The notes beneath the pieces are model-generated. The model was not told the DNA's origin and ran no database searches. It saw nothing but the letters and a program-made list of their open reading frames with translations. A DNA stretch of 64,000 bases from Chrysophaeum taylorii (taxonomy: Eukaryota > Sar > Pelagophyceae > Pelagomonadales > Pelagomonadaceae). The position numbers were made by a program, and so were the translations under genes. Shown in pieces: positions 28,091 to 38,561 of this stretch (the stretch's first letter is position 1; every line of letters begins with the position of its first letter). The DNA is taken from positions 93,936-157,935 of the forward strand of contig JAQMWT010000427.1 in NCBI GenBank assembly GCA_029834535.1, in the 5' to 3' direction.

Positions 28091-29104
28091 ATGAAAGAAG
28101 CTGGGCGTCGTCTTGAAATAATCAGGCGGTGCGTCCGGGTCGCCTACGACGACACGGCCAACATCCACAGCGTCGCGGACTACTGCTCGGCGCGGCGGCG
28201 ACGCATCATTGACGACGAGTACCTAAAGCTTCGGTCGCTGCGACTGGCAGACGGCTCTTCGCTGCGCGATGCCGCCGTCGTCGGCCTCGCTGCTCTCGGC
28301 CACCACGAGCGCGTACGCCGGCAGTTGTCGACCAACGCCGACGAGCGCCTCGCGTTCCACAACGCGCGCATTTCCCTCGAGAACCTCGTCGACGCCCTGG
28401 CGACCGACGACGACCTGGAAGATATCCGCCGCTACGTCGAACTCTACGAGGACGAATTATCGAGGTGCGACCGCTTTCGGTTCGAGGCGCAGCCAATCGA
28501 GGTGGCCGCAATCGCACCCCCGACCGACCGCGCGACCGAAATCTTCGACGAGGGACGAGGCCGCATCCGGTACATGACCCAGAAGGACCGGGACGCGTGC
28601 CGGGTCGTCGTCGACGACCAAACCCGCCTCCTTGTGCTCGAGGCGACCGGCCGCGCCCTCAACGTCGCGCACGCCAAGTACGTCCTTTCCGACGACGGTC
28701 TCCTCTACGTGGCGCATCTCGACGCCTGGAACCAGCGGTGCCGCTGCGGCGCGCACTATTCTTCTTTTTTCCACCCGTCCTTCCTCCCTAAGGGCCGCGC
28801 CGTGCGCGCTGCGGGCCGCTTGACCGCCAAGGACGGCCTGCTCTTCCAGTTCGACAACAGCTCCTCCCACTTCTGCCCGCCCCTCCCTACCCTCACCCGC
28901 TTCTTTTTTTACCTCTACGACGACCTCCGCGCCCAACTCCGCTTCCCTCTCGTCATTACCTACTATCCACCGGGGACGAGCCGCGCCCGCCAGTTTGCCC
29001 TCGAGACTCCTCTCCAGTCGACCGAGTGCCTCGCCCTCGACGCCGGCAACAGACTCGTCCGCGCCCCCTCCTATAAAAACAAAAACAGCAACGTGCCCTT
29101 GTAG
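28091..29104 (+). CDS. Unknown protein with C-terminal 'HSSF...GHY-P'-type domain
   Basis: The protein is 337 residues. The N-terminal half is helical. From about residue 185 it has YVLSDDGLLYVAHLDAWNQR, AHYSSFFHPSFLPKGRAVRA, AAGRLTAKDGLLFQFDNSSS and HFCPPLPTL. This is the order of a small domain I know from many bacterial and protist proteins (pattern K/H-S-S-F-x-x-G-x-x-V-x-x-A-G-x-x-x-x-x-x-G, ending S-G-H-Y-x-P), whose function is unclear to me. Only 28 bp separate it from the preceding coiled-coil gene. A (TCAG)n run begins at the stop codon. Confidence 0.6.
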   Translation: MKEAGRRLEIIRRCVRVAYDDTANIHSVADYCSARRRRIIDDEYLKLRSLRLADGSSLRDAAVVGLAALGHHERVRRQLSTNADERLAFHNARISLENLVDALATDDDLEDIRRYVELYEDELSRCDRFRFEAQPIEVAAIAPPTDRATEIFDEGRGRIRYMTQKDRDACRVVVDDQTRLLVLEATGRALNVAHAKYVLSDDGLLYVAHLDAWNQRCRCGAHYSSFFHPSFLPKGRAVRAAGRLTAKDGLLFQFDNSSSHFCPPLPTLTRFFFYLYDDLRAQLRFPLVITYYPPGTSRARQFALETPLQSTECLALDAGNRLVRAPSYKNKNSNVPL

Positions 29105-29154
29105 TCAGTCAGTCAGTCAGTCAGTCAGTCAACCTGTAGTCGTCCCGATCGCGC

Positions 29155-29681
29155 CTACTCGAATCCCTGGTGGGTGCGCCGATGGCCGGCCCACGCCAGC
29201 TCGACCGTGACCCGGACGGCACCCGCCCCGACGCCGCGCTTGGTGAAATCGTAGGTCGCGTCGCTCGCCTCGGTGAGGACCACGTCCTTCGTGACGCCGA
29301 TCAAGTCGCTCTGGCTCGTCCAGTCGTAGTCGAAGGCGCCGACCACCACCGTGTTGTCGCCGATCGTCTTCTTGAGCTTGCCGAGGTCGACGACGATCGT
29401 CCCGAATTGCGGATTGAGATTCTTCGGAATGACCTCCGTGCGAAACATCTCGACGAGGCCCTGCCCAGAAAAACTTTCGTTCCCGTCCGACACGGCGGCG
29501 GCGGCCTGCTCGCTCGAGGCGACGAAAAACTTCAGCCACGGGTCTGATGACGCTTCTTCGCTCATCCACTGGTCCTTCGCCGCGAGCCCTGCAACGCGTC
29601 ATCGCACCCTGTCACGCCCGCACCCGTGCACGACAGCCGGATGATCGCGACCGACGCCTCGAACGGCTTGGGATCGTTCAT
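29155..29681 (-). CDS. Small C2-domain protein
   Basis: Exon 1 (29681-29624) and exon 2 (29588-29155) are joined over a 35-bp intron (29623-29589, GTGCGG to GTTGCAG). The join gives SVAIIRLSCTGLAAKDQWMS followed by SSDPWLKFF, which is the first two strands of a C2 domain (L-x-C-x-G-L-x-x-K-D...S-D-P-x-L-K-F). Then come FRTEVIPKNLNPQFG and VVGAFDYDWTSQSDLIG, typical copine/synaptotagmin-type blocks; Asp residues at the calcium sites are mostly present. The 163-residue product is essentially one C2 domain, so it probably binds membranes in a calcium-dependent way. The intron is among the shortest seen in this window. Confidence 0.83.
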
Positions 29682-29820
29682 CTGCCCCAAAAAAATATTA
29701 TACCGTACGTGTGGATGCGCCAACCAGCCACGACATCTTGTTGTCGTCACGACGCTTGTGGCTCGAAAGAAACCGGAACGTCGACCCGTCCGGAGGGTTT
29801 AGGAGTAAACTCAAAGGTTA

Positions 29821-29950
29821 GAGGGCGCGATCAAAGCAGCTTAGTCGAGCAGAAAGGGGTGAGTGGAAGGAGGGACGTTGACGTTAGAGGGCGCGATCAA
29901 AGCAGCTTAGTCGAGCAGAAAGGGGTGAGTGGAAGGAGGGACGTTGACGT
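29821..29950 (+). repeat. Two tandem copies of a 65-bp unit
   Basis: 29821-29885 and 29886-29950 are near identical. The unit contains GATCAAAGCAGCTTAGTCG and GGGGTGAGTGG. Together with the preceding AGTAAACTCAAAGGTT it resembles the reverse complement of 53225-53295. Confidence 0.85.
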
Positions 29951-30539
29951 AAGCCGATTATTAGGGGACGGCCAGGCGCGAGCCTCACCGTCCGGGCGCA
30001 GCCAGGGACCCGTCTGCCTGAGGGTTAAGAGGAGAAGGACGCACCTAGGCAGGACTTTTTTCCGTGGTCGTAAAATGTGCCACCTCATATACCATACTCT
30101 TGGGTGGTGGCGGAGGCGGATTATACCACGGACACTTACCTTCGGCACCGGCCCGTGACTCTACAGAACTGCAACGAAATAGAAATCAGGTATATGGGTA
30201 CGAGTGGGAAATCGAACGCCAGCTGCTTTGTTTTGAGCGTAATTTTTACACCGCCAGTCCGGGGGCGGCTTCAAATCATGGCTTTTTCCAACAAAGGAGC
30301 TGGGCAGCGCCGTTTTCGTTTCTTTCTGAGACGCACTGACTCTGGACGGGGAATATGGTGACCTCCACGGGGTACCCCGCGCGCGGGGTCGTCGCGGGCC
30401 AACCGCAACGTCGGTAGGACACTTTAACATCACCTTGTTATGACAAATGACGGTACGTAAAGTGCCAGATTTTGTCGTCAATGAGCTGCACAATGCCAGC
30501 GTTCTGCTTACTTACAGAGCATTCGTTCATCATAATTCG

Positions 30540-31277
30540 CACGAGTCGCTTCGGTGTACGCAGCATTGCGAAATGTGGCGCACGTGCGCACAAAGTACAG
30601 GATAGCCCTCATGTTTTAACTGCATCATCATACCGCACGTCGCGCCGATAAGCGAGCGTGGTCTACACCATTTCGATCAAGCATTGATCGTCGGGATTCT
30701 GCGCTCTGGCAAACAACATAAACAGAAGGCACGCGACGGCGACATCTTCCTACCGCACCGGCCTTGATTGGTGACCTGCTCGACGTCCCTTGCCCGGTTT
30801 GAGCAAAAGGGGCGCCGACGGCCTTCCAAACTCGCGGCGAAATGGCGTGCCGATTGGTCAGCTCGATCGCAGCCCCGCGCTCTAGCAGAAGAAAAACGAC
30901 ATCAATATGGTTATGCCAGGTTGTGAGTTCTTAGGTCGACGTCAAAAGACCCCTAACTCCAAAGCTGCAGTGCGGGTCGGCGCAGTCTCATCGTTCCTTT
31001 TCGGATGATATCTACACCGTGCTTGATTAACGACCCACGTCCGCTCGGCGATCTGGGCCGCGCAGGTTCGTGCAGTTCGTGGCATTCCTCGCTTACCTCA
31101 ACACAAGCGCCGAGGACCACGCCATCGACAGTGCCAGAGCTGGGCACGCGTAGCTCGATATGCGCCCGCAGTCGCGAGGACTGTTGTTGTTGCGTTGGTA
31201 GCGTCCTCACCGTGGATCGCAACAACGCATTGGTCAACGGCCCCAGAACACTCTGGTACGCTGGTAATGGGTATTTT
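30540..31277 (-). pseudogene. Ankyrin-repeat gene relic
   Basis: On the minus strand around 30785-30905 the peptide VVFLLLERGAAIELTNRHAI is a clear ankyrin turn (F-L-L-E-R-G-A-x-I-E-x-x-N-x-x-x-x-x-P). Further upstream (about 30960-31240) are frames with IELRVPSSGTVDGVVLGACV and LIKHGVDIIRKGTMRL. Stops and frame changes separate these pieces, so no intact gene remains. Confidence 0.4.
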
Positions 31278-31344
31278 CAAAAGGTGAGGGTAGGAATGCC
31301 GGTCCTGGTGTGTGCGAGTGCCCGGGGCTATATATACCCCTGTG
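31278..31344 (-). mobile_element. Solo terminal repeat of the TRIM-like element (copy B)
   Basis: 67 bp, CAAAAGGTGAGGG to ATACCCCTGTG on the plus strand, more than 90% identical to the terminal repeats of copies A and C. It is flanked by a perfect 5-bp duplication ATTTT (31273-31277 and 31345-31349), as expected for recombination between the two terminal repeats. Confidence 0.8.
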
Positions 31345-31349
31345 ATTTT

Positions 31350-33300
31350 GCGCACATCTACATCCAGCATCGGTCGGTCACAGCTTGCGAAACGTGGTTC
31401 CAGGAGCCGATGTCACTTTTGAATAACAATCCCATGAGGGCACCGCGATCCGAAGAGTCGATCAAAAGCGAGGCCACCTGTCTGCCGCTGCAGCGCAGGT
31501 CTCCGCCCAGCGCCCCTCGCGTTAGATTGTGAGGCTGGAACCTGGGTACGAGCGAAGAGCGGCAGGGTCGATGCGGACGCCCAGGGAGACGAACTCGCTG
31601 GCGAGATAGCCGTCGGGGATCTGGGACTTGGTGGGTCGCCGGAGGCAGGGCCGTTTTGAGCGGCCATCTCCTCTCGGATTTCTGCGAGAAGGCCGGCCCG
31701 CGCATCCTTGAGAGCCCGAGGAACTATTCCGACGCGAGCCGGGGTAGATAGTTAGGAACCATGGCGGTGCCTGTCGAGTTGCGACCATCGACGAGCCATG
31801 GGAGGGCTTTGGCCGCCGTGCCGACGAGGGCAACGAGACTGTGGTCGACGCTAGAGCGGATGCCGGTACCAACGATCTGAGCGGAAAGACGGAGGCGCTG
31901 GGGGACAGTGTCTTCGGCGTCAAAGACCGGACGTGCCTCTGTTCCAAGCGAGGCGACGACAAAGTGGGGGACGGTGTTTTCTAAGCGGCTGAGTTCAGCC
32001 TCACCTTTTCGAAGCGGCCGAGCTCTGCCTCACCCGTGGGTAGGTAGCAATGCTGCTCGACGCAAAAACCATATGTGCGGAGCGATACTGGAAGGGGCCA
32101 GGGCAAACACGCTCTGGAGCATGGCGTTCTGGATTTCGGTGCGACGAATTGTACTCATGTAGTTCAAGACTTGACGGCTAGCGGGAAACAGCTAAAAGAA
32201 CAAGCTACAGCGCGCAGCTTCAACAAAGACGACGACATCAAGAGCTAGGGAGCACGAAGCAGTCGGTACTGTAGCTAATGTACCTCACTTCAGCGATGCA
32301 AAGTAGAGGGAACGTAGGCGTTCTCTTTGTGGTGTGACCCGAGGGATACTTCGTGTCAGGCAACAAGGCCGTCGACAACAAAAGCGGAAATCGGGGCGAG
32401 AATGTGGGTTCCGTCAGGCGCGACTTTGGTTAAGGTGCTAAACGCCGGGATGGTCGAGGGGACTCGTCGCCAGCGCTGGACACAAGACCGCGCACTTGGT
32501 CAAGCTGGGTTCCTCGCCACTATAGCCAGGCGTACTCCGCAGGTGAGCTTTCGCAACCACACAAGGAGGACTGGAGGCGACGCCTGCGTCCATGGCAAAA
32601 CGGGGCGTCATCTGGCATCGAAGGCATGTGCGGCATCGCGAGTCGCCGATCGGTAAGCTGGGTGCTGGCAACGCCCTCCTGAGACTCAAAGAAGGGGGTG
32701 CGAGCGAGATCTGTGAGGCCGTGGACCGTTACCCAAGACGTCGGCTGAAGGTGCCTGGGGTCATTAAGGCCCGCAACTTGGCACTGGCGCGGTGGGGGGC
32801 TCATCAGGCGACTGGCCACCGCTTGAGCGTGTTGAGGGCGCGTTGAGTAAGCTGAGCGAGATGTTAAACCGCATACGTGCGGATGAAAAAAATGACGAAG
32901 TGCGAGGGACCGCCCTTGCCACCACCCACAAAGACGGTTGTTGGAATAATACACGCCGCCTCGGAGAGTTTACTCGGGTATTCGAGACATCTCGGCACCG
33001 GTGGCCAGCATGGCGCGGCGTTGCCCATGCCAATAAAAGGCGCGCGGCTGGCGAGGTATTCAACCAGCAAGCACATCAGTCAAAAGGTTGCGACGACATA
33101 GTTCCAGTCGGCAACGCCCCGAAACCGACGAAAAAAAATGGTCACAGCGCTGTGGACCTTACTTCCTCGCATGGCTTGCGTAGTGTTATCGAGGACCTCC
33201 TCGCGACGGGGACGACGCCCAAGTTCATTCGTAGCGTAGACCACCTCAGGGTGGCGGTTCTTTGGCACTCGTCGCCGGGATGATATGGGCGGCAAACGAG
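31350..33300. pseudogene. Region of relic coding fragments, mostly minus strand
   Basis: No intact gene is visible. Minus-strand fragments include SSVDHSLVALVGTAAKALPW (about 31800) and LVEYLASRAPFIGMGN (about 33030-33070, ankyrin-like). Stops and frame shifts interrupt each. The composition is less GC-rich than the nearby genes. I take it as decayed repeat-protein or transposon sequence. Confidence 0.3.
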
Positions 33301-33501
33301 GCGGCTGGGGGCCTAGTCTAGCCTAGTCTAGTCTAGCAGGCCGCACTTGGGAGTCGGCGTTGTTGTCGTCGGTTTCTTCTTCTTCTTCTTCTTCTTCTTC
33401 TTCTTCTTCTCGCACCATCATCATCATCATCATTCGCGCGGGTGGCGCATACTACTACGACGAAGAAGAAGAAGAGTAAAATGGCGGGGTGGTTCCCCCG
33501 G

Positions 33502-35706
33502 TCATGAGAGAAGGCAGCCGGGGCCGCGGGCGACGTCGTCGACCTGGTACTGGGCCTTGGCAGAGTCGACGGCGTCCATGAGGCGACGTTTTTGCAGGAC
33601 GTCCATATCGGGAATGTCGTCGAGGTCTCCCGGCTCGAGGTAGACGAGGTCGGAGACGCGCGCTGCCCCGAGGTGCTTCAAGGTGGGGAGGATGTCGGGG
33701 AGGTTGATGTCGTTGAGGAAGCTCTCGAGTTTGGTCGCGTCGAGGTCGAGTCTCTCGGCGGCGACGTCGGGTTCGTCGAGGAGAAAGTCGAGCACGGTAT
33801 AGCGGCGCTTGCGCTCGGCCTTGGCGAGCTTTCGCGTGAGCTCGCCCTCGCGTTCCTGGGCGAGCTTGATGCGCATGTCGAGGCGTTCCTGGAGCTGGCG
33901 CTGCCAGCGTTCCTCGTTGTCGAGCGCGGATATCGCGTCGGCGAGCTCGTCTCGGGCGGCCTCGGCGGCCTTGGTGGCCTCGGCGACCCGCGACCGCTCG
34001 GCGCGCAGCGCTGTCTCGAGGGCATCTACGCGCGCCTTGAGCGCGAGGGTTTCTTGGTGGTGGGAGTGCGATGTCTTGAGCTGCTCGTCGACCGTCTCTC
34101 TGAGCACCTTGTCCTTTCCCTCCAAAAAGGCGACGCGCGCCTCGAGATCACGTTTTTGAACTTCGATCAAGGCGAGGTGGGCCTCGCGGCGGTCGTGCTG
34201 TGTCTCCGAGACCGCCTTGGCCGCCTCGAAGCTCGCGGCGATGGCGAAGTGGCACACGTAGGCGAGAAGATGGTCGCGCGATCGTTTCTTTAGAGCGACT
34301 CGGTCGAGGTTGCGGCGAATCGTCACTTCCGCCTCGTCGAGATCGTGGTAAGCGCCTTCGGGGAGCGGGTCCTCGGCCAGCGCGAAGACCTGGCGCGTCT
34401 TCTCGATCGCGGGCGCGAGGACCTGGGCCTCGAGTCCCGCGAGGGCCCCCTTGAGCCGCGCCGCGCGCCTCGCGTCGAGGTCCTCTTTGTGGCGGTCGAA
34501 GGCCGCGTCGCAGTCTTCCCGCGTCTCCCGGACGGCTGCTTCGATCGCGTCGGTGAGCGACGGCGACACCCCGCCCACCACCGACTTGCGCACCACGTCG
34601 TCCGCGAGCCGGCACCCCCGGACGCGCCGCGCGGCGAGCGCGCCAATACTTTCCTCGTCGTCGTCGTCGTCGTCGTCGACGAGGCTGCGGGCGTGGGCTT
34701 CTAACGCCTGGCGCTTCGCCTCGCGGAGTTCGGTCTCCACGGCGCCGCGCCAGGCCGAGGTGATCGCCGGGACCTCCGACTCCTGGAAGGCCTTGGCGTA
34801 GCTCTGGGCGAGCGCGGCGAGCGTCGAACCCCTGATAGCAGCGCCCTCGACCAGCTTGGCTTCGCAGCTCATCAGCACGAATTCCCGGAACTTCTGGAAC
34901 TTCTCCCAGAACTCGGGCCGCGACGAGGACATGTCGTTCGACGAAGAAAAGGGCCGCGGTAGGCACCAGCACGCGCGCGTCGGAAAGTAGGAGACGATGG
35001 CCTCGCGCGTCGCGTCCGACTCGCGCTTCCCGTTGGGCCGCAGGCTTTTCTCCAGATACTCGTCCGAAGTCTGGGCCTGCCCCGCCTCGTCCGACAGCTC
35101 CAACGCGAAATCGCGCAGCACCCACACGAACCGCGGCATCGTCCGCGCGAGAGCCTGCCTCGTCTCGAACTCTTCGTCGCCCGACGACAACCGCACTCGC
35201 CGAGACAGATTCGCGCAAAACCCTAAGCTCGCGATCGCTCGCTCGTCGAGGGTCCCCAGCGAGTTGTAGATCAGCGTCGACGCCAAAAGCGACGCGAGCG
35301 TGAAGATGGTCGCGTCGTACGCATCGTCCACATCCCCTAACCCTCCGAATCCCTCCGTGTCCACCAGCAAGACGGCGATTCGACGACCGTCGCTCGCGCG
35401 AGTCGCGAGAGGTCGACCCCACACCCAGATCCCGCGCGTGCACCGCTCCACCTCGTGTCCCACCGCGAAACCCTCCGACTCGTGCCCGCTCCGCAGCCAA
35501 TTCAGCAAACTGCTTTTCCCCGACCGATACGGACCCGTCACTGCCACCACGCACACCCGCTCCTCGATCCGCGACACCACCCCCAACGTCTCCGCAACCG
35601 TCGATATCGACCATCCGTTCGCACCCCCGCCCTCCCGCACCTCGATTAAAGGCAACGCCTTGGCCGGATATCCCGCGTAATCATTCTCCCAGCCAGCGCC
35701 ATTCAT
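33502..35706 (-). CDS. Guanylate-binding protein (dynamin-superfamily GTPase) with SAM-like domain and CaaX end
   Basis: The protein is 734 residues from the ATG at 35706. The large GTPase domain shows GPYRSGKSSLLN (P-loop, about 58-69), Thr90 in switch I, DTEGFGG (about 116-122) and the RD motif of GBP/atlastin proteins (VLRDFAL, about 198) in place of the usual N/TKxD. A long helical stalk follows (about 260-640), with heptad coiled coil after 520. Near 655-715 a SAM-like domain is seen (FLNDINLPDILPTLKHLGAA and LEPGDLDDIPDMDVLQKRRL). The protein ends in CLLS, a good CaaX prenylation signal, as in some animal GBPs. It may coat membranes or act in cell-autonomous defence; this is inference. 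A hAT transposon starts 128 bp upstream. Confidence 0.9.
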   Translation of the reverse strand: MNGAGWENDYAGYPAKALPLIEVREGGGANGWSISTVAETLGVVSRIEERVCVVAVTGPYRSGKSSLLNWLRSGHESEGFAVGHEVERCTRGIWVWGRPLATRASDGRRIAVLLVDTEGFGGLGDVDDAYDATIFTLASLLASTLIYNSLGTLDERAIASLGFCANLSRRVRLSSGDEEFETRQALARTMPRFVWVLRDFALELSDEAGQAQTSDEYLEKSLRPNGKRESDATREAIVSYFPTRACWCLPRPFSSSNDMSSSRPEFWEKFQKFREFVLMSCEAKLVEGAAIRGSTLAALAQSYAKAFQESEVPAITSAWRGAVETELREAKRQALEAHARSLVDDDDDDDEESIGALAARRVRGCRLADDVVRKSVVGGVSPSLTDAIEAAVRETREDCDAAFDRHKEDLDARRAARLKGALAGLEAQVLAPAIEKTRQVFALAEDPLPEGAYHDLDEAEVTIRRNLDRVALKKRSRDHLLAYVCHFAIAASFEAAKAVSETQHDRREAHLALIEVQKRDLEARVAFLEGKDKVLRETVDEQLKTSHSHHQETLALKARVDALETALRAERSRVAEATKAAEAARDELADAISALDNEERWQRQLQERLDMRIKLAQEREGELTRKLAKAERKRRYTVLDFLLDEPDVAAERLDLDATKLESFLNDINLPDILPTLKHLGAARVSDLVYLEPGDLDDIPDMDVLQKRRLMDAVDSAKAQYQVDDVARGPGCLLS

Positions 35707-36195
35707 GGCTTCTGGCTGCGACGACACCTTGAAGACATTAAAATTAAAGGAAGGGTTTGCTTTTAAGCCGTCGTCAACTCCTGCTACGGGGTTGATGAGG
35801 GTTGCTGGAGCTATGCCCTTCACAAATTTTTTCCAGCGTTGTGGAAATTAATTCACTGACTGGGCTCACTTCACTAGGTTCACTGAATTTGGTTCACTTC
35901 ACTTCACTTCACTTCACCGAAAAATTTTTCGTCCGAAGTCCAATGTTCACTTCACGTTCATTCACTTTGGCTGACGGTCTGACCCGGACCCCGTCTGATG
36001 AGCCAAGTCGAGCCGTGCTACCTCTGGCGGTGGAGGATAATGTTGATGATGAGGAGGAATTTAAACGCGGTGTTAACAGAAGGAGGAAGTTCACAAGAAC
36101 GAGCCGATTGCGACGTCGATGTTGTGACGTGGAACACACCCGGCAACAAAAGTGGACGATCAACCAGGCTAGTTTCCAAGGTGTCGGACTGCGTG

Positions 36196-38346
36196 CGTCG
36201 ACTGAAGGAAAATCGTCCTGACCGCGTTGACCAGTGGGAAGGCGACGACGCATGTGTGTATCCGGTGCTGGGAGCGCCTGAAGGTGACGAGAGACTTCAA
36301 GAAAGACACGTGGCAGACAGACGACCAAGCCCTCTTGGGGCCCACTTCAAGGCTGCGCATCCGGAGGATGAGCTGGGACGTCAACAGCTCACCAAGAAAC
36401 AGAAGACAGACCAAGAAAAGGAGGGCGTTATGACGGCCGTGGGCGTTGTGGCAGCCTCGAAGGGTAAATCGGATATTACGAGATACTTCATGGCCATGCC
36501 CAGCCAGGCAAACACTCTTCCCTGATGACGTTCTCGGCTCGGCACTACGTGTACACGTCGCAGCGGATTTCTTCCAAGCGCGCCTTTGACGACGAAGATC
36601 ATCGCAACTTAATCGAGGCGTAGTATTACCGCGACGGTGGCGGGAAAGGCAAGCGCCCTCGTTCATGACTCGAAACGCGCTGTTTAAATGGGTGGACGCG
36701 GAATATCGTTGTTTTGTTGTTCGAATCTTGAAGCACGTCGTTACGGAGTGTTATGAAGCGGCTTTCGGCAATCAATCCATTCGCCCAGGTGCTGCATGAC
36801 GGCGGGACACTCAAGGATAAGTTCAAGGGACAGGCCATTGGCCTATCCTTCATTTGGCCCGATTGGAGTGGCGTTGAGACGGTGTGCGTGGGCCTTGTTC
36901 CAGCTGACGACGGAACCGATTCCGGGACGGCTTCTCTGCTCCGTTTTGTGGTCGCGGAGCGTGCGAGAATCGATATCGATTTGGCGGCCGCAACCATTGT
37001 TCAAGACCGGGCTGCACTTGGCGTCGCTGAAGAAATTTTTGTTGAGGTCGAAGCGTGTGACATGCATGATATCTCAAAAATCTCGGCAGCGGCACGTGGC
37101 GACTTGACACGATCCAGAGGCAAGCAGGTGATCAATCCATTCCCAGCAGGAGCTGCTGAACAGTGCCCACGATGGAGCCAAGTACCTTTCTTACGGCACA
37201 CGTTTGAAGGATCTGCATGCGCTGTTGCCATTACAGCCGGGGAAATGGCCGAAGCTCAAGCTCAAGCTCGACCTCAATAAGACGAGGTTCCGGGCGCGAT
37301 ACCAACTTATTCGTTCCTTGCTGCGTATGCACCACGTGCTCCAACTGTACACGGCTACCAACATTGGACTCCCCTGGACAATCAGTGAGGAGCAATGGGT
37401 GGCGTTGGCTGAATTCGAGGCGGCGATTTTTGCTATAACGGATGACCCCGTTGTTTTCGTGCAACATGAACACTTATACCTGGGGGCGTACGCCGCATTG
37501 ATCAGGCACAACATGATCGACTTTCTGCGAGCTCGGATGCTAGAAGTCATTGATCTCCCGAACATAACTGCGAAATCCATGCCACGTAAGACTGTCGATG
37601 TTGACGACCTCAGCGAGACCGGAAAAATCTGTCTTCAGCGGGCTATACTCGAATGTGAGCGTCGGTTTTGCGGGAATAATGAAAACTACGTGCGTCACTT
37701 CGACTACGAATTCAACGATCGCGAGCTGATTGCCTTCCTTCTTGACATTCCGACTATTAACTGCCGGCACCTGTCGTCCAATCAGAGAGCTCAGGCCAGG
37801 AAGTTGCTCAAGGAAGAATATGTGATTTACGCACGGACTGCATTCCACCACGAAAAGGCAAAGACTCCCTCCGAGCCTGCGCCTGCCCGCAGTCTCTTGG
37901 CGGCACTCGACGCACCCGGCGCTTGGGACGACATTAGTGGCGACATGCCTTCTTTTGCTATGCCTAAGAACCAGATGCCCGATTTCAATGTGGGGTTCGA
38001 ACAGGCCTTCACTCAATGGATCAGGTTCTCGAGATCGCTCAACTGGAAAGTGCGTTATCCTGAACTTGAGAAGAAGGATGAAGTCGGCTTCACAGATCTG
38101 GCTGTGCTCGACGTTGGAAAGCTGTATCGACCGCTCACCAAGAAGCAGTATGGGTTCCTTCCGGACATGGCGAGAGCCTCTAAGGGCTCAATTGGTACAC
38201 ATGGCGCGCAGAGCTACTGTGAGCGCTGCCTGAGCATTGGAAATCTTGTCCTGACCGAGGGAAACACGTTGCTCGGCGCGGACGAGACGGACAAAGTTGC
38301 CTTCAAAAACGCCGAGAGCACCATCCCCGAGACTCCTTGGAGATGA
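36196..38346 (+). pseudogene. hAT transposase, frameshifted
   Basis: At least three frames are needed. Around 36240-36370 a BED-type zinc finger is split between frames (CIRCWERLKVTRDFK, then LGAHFKAAHPEDE: C-x2-C...H-x4-H). From 36753 comes the catalytic core: FAQVLHDGGTLKDKFKGQAI, SGVETVCVGL, ATIVQDRAALGVAEE, MHDISKISAAARGDLTRSRG and KQVINPFPAG. Near 37145 the frame shifts to ELLNSAHDGAKYLSYGTRLK, and the rest runs intact to 38346. It ends with the dimerisation region (VGKLYRPLTKKQYGFLPDMA and SYCERCLSIGNLVLTEGNTL). It can no longer encode a full transposase. Confidence 0.75.
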
Positions 38347-38538
38347 AGGTTGATGAGGAAGAACAAGACGAAGATACCGAGGTCGTTCACATCGCCTCAA
38401 GTAAGAAACACTGAACCCCATCCACGGTAACTCCTCCTTCTTCCCGAAACGCGAATGAATCTAAGAGCACCAGACCTAGGCAATAGCGCGCGGGGGGCAC
38501 GGAACTGACGGGGCGCGGCAGGGACCGGCGCTGCCGTT

Positions 38539-38561
38539 AAAAAAAAAAAAAAAAAAAAAAA
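38539..38561 (+). repeat. Poly-A tract
   Basis: A run of about 23 A inside the right part of the hAT element. Confidence 0.9.
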
